Shown piece after piece: positions 13,667-14,961 of a stretch of DNA of 14,961 nt (position 1 is its first letter; every line of letters begins with the position of its first letter). Both the position numbers and the translations under genes were made by a program. The stretch comes from DASYML01 sp036399835. GTDB taxonomy: Bacteria > Acidobacteriota > Blastocatellia > Pyrinomonadales > Pyrinomonadaceae. Below the pieces are notes generated by a model. That model ran no database searches, was not told the origin of the DNA, and worked only from the letters and a program-made list of their open reading frames with translations. The stretch lies in contig DASWMI010000013.1 of the NCBI GenBank assembly GCA_036399835.1, positions 1 through 14,961 on the forward strand, read 5' to 3'.

Positions 13667-14731
13667 ATGAAAATTTTTCCGCAGGCCCTCGCAGCCCTCC
13701 TCTCACTGACGCTCTTGGCCCTACCCGCCGTGACCAGCGCGAGTATACGCGCAGCGCAGCCGTCCGAACTGGTCCAGCCGCAGCAGAACGGGCAAGCCTC
13801 GAACAGCGCGCTCCAACGCGGTTATCGCACGGGTTATTCCGACGGCTACCAGGCGGGCTTTCGTGATTCGGCGGAGAACGGCGCGCGTGATTACAGGAAC
13901 AAGGATGAATACCAGCGCGCGGACCGCGCTTACGCAGCCGCCTACGGCCCGCTGGAAGATTATCGTGACGGTTATCAGCAGGGATTCGAGTCCGGCTATA
14001 ACACGGGCTACGAGCGGCGCAGCTTTGATTCAACCGTGCCGGAAAATATTTCCCGTCGCGGCACAACAGGACCGCAGGTCAATAGCAGTAATAACGGGCA
14101 GAACAACAGCAGCGATAACGAGCAGGACAACTCCGGCTCCACTTCAAGCTCCAACTCCGACTCTTCATCGGTCGCCAATTATCCGGGCGGCTCTCTCGTC
14201 ATTCCCAGCGATACAGTGATGCTGGTAGAGCTTTTGACCAGTCTCTCTTCGGATTCGAGCCAGCGCGGCGACAGGTTTCAGGCGCGCGTCATAGAGCCGG
14301 GCGAGTATGCCGGCGCGGTCATTGACGGGCGCGTGACGAGGGTTAAGCGAGCGGGCAAGCTCAAGGGGACATCTGAGCTTCAGCTTTCCTTCGAGCAGAT
14401 ACGCATGCCGGATAACCGCTCCGCCAGTTTTAGCGCGCAGGTCATCGAAGTCATACAGGCGGGCGGCTCAGGCGTCGGCGAAGTGGACCAGGAAGGCGGC
14501 GTCAAGGGCAAGGATAAGACGAAGGATGATATTTCTACGGTCGGGGCTTCGACGGGCATCGGCGCGATCATAGGAGCTATCGCGGGCGGCGGTAAGGGCG
14601 CGGCCATCGGCGCGGCCATCGGCGGCGCTATCGGGACGGGCCGCGTGCTGACTTCGAGCGGCGGCAACATCTATCTCCCGAACGGCCAGCAGCTCAGAAT
14701 CCGCACCGCCAACGAAGCGCGCATTCAGTAA
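13667..14731 (+). CDS. Exported glycine-zipper protein with GY-x-x repeats
   Basis: A 354-residue protein that probably sits in the periplasm or outer membrane. There is a signal peptide at 1-25. Two blocks follow of a four-residue G-[Y/F]-x-x repeat: glycines at 52, 56, 60 and 64, and again at 102, 106, 110 and 114. A low-complexity Asn/Ser/Gln linker spans about 138-170. A beta-rich domain (about 175-265) has SLVIPSDTVMLVELLTSLSS and GDRFQARV, a pattern seen in acidobacterial envelope proteins. Finally a Gly/Ala zipper at about 293-325 (GIGAIIGAIAGGGKGAAIG) can insert in or pack against a membrane, like YMGG-type glycine zippers. AAGGAA at 13655-13660 precedes the ATG 13667 at a good distance. 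Its function is unknown. It is divergent from iscS, with no sign that they are functionally related. Confidence 0.85.
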   Translation: MKIFPQALAALLSLTLLALPAVTSASIRAAQPSELVQPQQNGQASNSALQRGYRTGYSDGYQAGFRDSAENGARDYRNKDEYQRADRAYAAAYGPLEDYRDGYQQGFESGYNTGYERRSFDSTVPENISRRGTTGPQVNSSNNGQNNSSDNEQDNSGSTSSSNSDSSSVANYPGGSLVIPSDTVMLVELLTSLSSDSSQRGDRFQARVIEPGEYAGAVIDGRVTRVKRAGKLKGTSELQLSFEQIRMPDNRSASFSAQVIEVIQAGGSGVGEVDQEGGVKGKDKTKDDISTVGASTGIGAIIGAIAGGGKGAAIGAAIGGAIGTGRVLTSSGGNIYLPNGQQLRIRTANEARIQ

Positions 14732-14732
14732 C

Positions 14733-14827
14733 AGTCTGAGAGTCCGGAGTCTCAGAGTCCGGAGTCAAAAACAAAAAAGTCTTCGTGCCTTCGACTCTCG
14801 GACTCTCAAACTCTCAGACTCCGGACT
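14733..14827. repeat. Heptamer-based hairpin repeat E (GAGTCCG/GAGTCTC type)
   Basis: The left arm (14733-14766) is made of agtctga, gagtccg, gagtctc, agagtcc, ggagtc; the right arm (14793-14827) is its imperfect reverse complement, built of gactctc-like units. The roughly 34-bp imperfect stem encloses a loop of about 26 nt with an A-rich start (aaaaacaaaaaag). It starts directly after the glycine-zipper gene stop (14731) and ends one base before the ATG of the next gene. It might work as a terminator or attenuator, but there is no T-run after the stem. Confidence 0.85.
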
Positions 14828-14828
14828 T

Positions 14829-14961
14829 ATGATTATCTCCCTGCTCACGGATTTTGGGACGGCGGATTATTTCGTCGGCGCGATGAAGGGCGTCATCCTT
14901 TCGGTTAACCCGCGGGCACAAATAGTGGACCTCACACACTGGATTCCGCCGCAGGATATAG
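14829..14961 (+). CDS. SAM hydroxide adenosyltransferase / DUF62 family (partial, N-terminus only)
   Basis: The first 44 codons before the right edge. The start MIISLLTDFGTADYFVGAMK and the following INP-like segment (SVNPRAQIVDLTHWIPPQDI) are the diagnostic beginning of the family that hydrolyses S-adenosylmethionine to adenosine and methionine using water/hydroxide, related to fluorinases and chlorinases. The catalytic Asp is the one in LLTDFG (residue 8). The start ATG 14829 is unambiguous from the family but lacks a Shine-Dalgarno, because the right arm of repeat E stands immediately before it. The remainder, including the C-terminal domain, lies outside the window. Confidence 0.9.
   Translation, partial: MIISLLTDFGTADYFVGAMKGVILSVNPRAQIVDLTHWIPPQDI

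Noticed and set aside
14733..14827. CRISPR-like array
   Set aside because: The units are 7 bp with no spacers and fold back on each other; no cas gene is present.

Overview
The window looks like chromosomal DNA of a Gram-negative bacterium. It has a heptose/LPS inner-core gene set, secreted proteins and a bifunctional class A penicillin-binding protein. The GC-rich codon use, the mix of genes, and an abundant family of heptameric intergenic hairpins remind me of the Acidobacteriota (Blastocatellia-like). That placement is an inference from gene content; no rRNA or tRNA gene is present to fix it.

Positions 1-8691 are one long block of minus-strand genes, read from right to left. In transcription order they are: a TrkA/RCK-type potassium channel (8691-7642), an NAD-dependent sugar epimerase/dehydratase-like SDR (7577-6738), waaF (6625-5534), gmhB (5537-4968), the heptose-7-phosphate kinase hldA (4911-3889), a small archaeal-type CTP-dependent riboflavin kinase homologue (3868-3491), the heptose-1-phosphate adenylyltransferase hldC (3442-2942), an unrecognised exported protein (2909-2406), a WaaC-like heptosyltransferase (2319-1243), an isoprenylcysteine/phospholipid methyltransferase-like membrane protein (1250-696), and a DUF3108-type exported protein cut off by the window edge (689-1). 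Together HldA, GmhB, HldC, WaaF and WaaC make ADP-heptose and add it to lipid A-Kdo. The isomerase gmhA and the 6-epimerase hldD are not recognisable in the window.

At about 8.7-8.9 kb the direction switches. A divergent spacer with candidate promoters and a hairpin repeat precedes a plus-strand bifunctional penicillin-binding protein of the PBP1B type (8891-11659). It converges, with only 11 bp between stop codons, on a minus-strand pair: cysteine desulfurase iscS (13286-12054) followed by an IscU/NifU-like scaffold (12039-11671). After a 380-bp divergent spacer the plus strand carries an exported glycine-zipper protein (13667-14731). Another long hairpin repeat follows, then the start of a SAM hydroxide adenosyltransferase/DUF62 gene (14829 to the edge).

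The least-explained features are: (i) a family of non-identical, 7-bp-period repeats folded into hairpins in at least five spacers, several directly touching a start codon; (ii) the CTP-dependent riboflavin-kinase-like gene between the two halves of the HldE system; (iii) an SDR whose catalytic Tyr position is Leu; (iv) an IscU-like scaffold lacking the third canonical cysteine. I see no CRISPR array, insertion sequence, phage gene or RNA gene.
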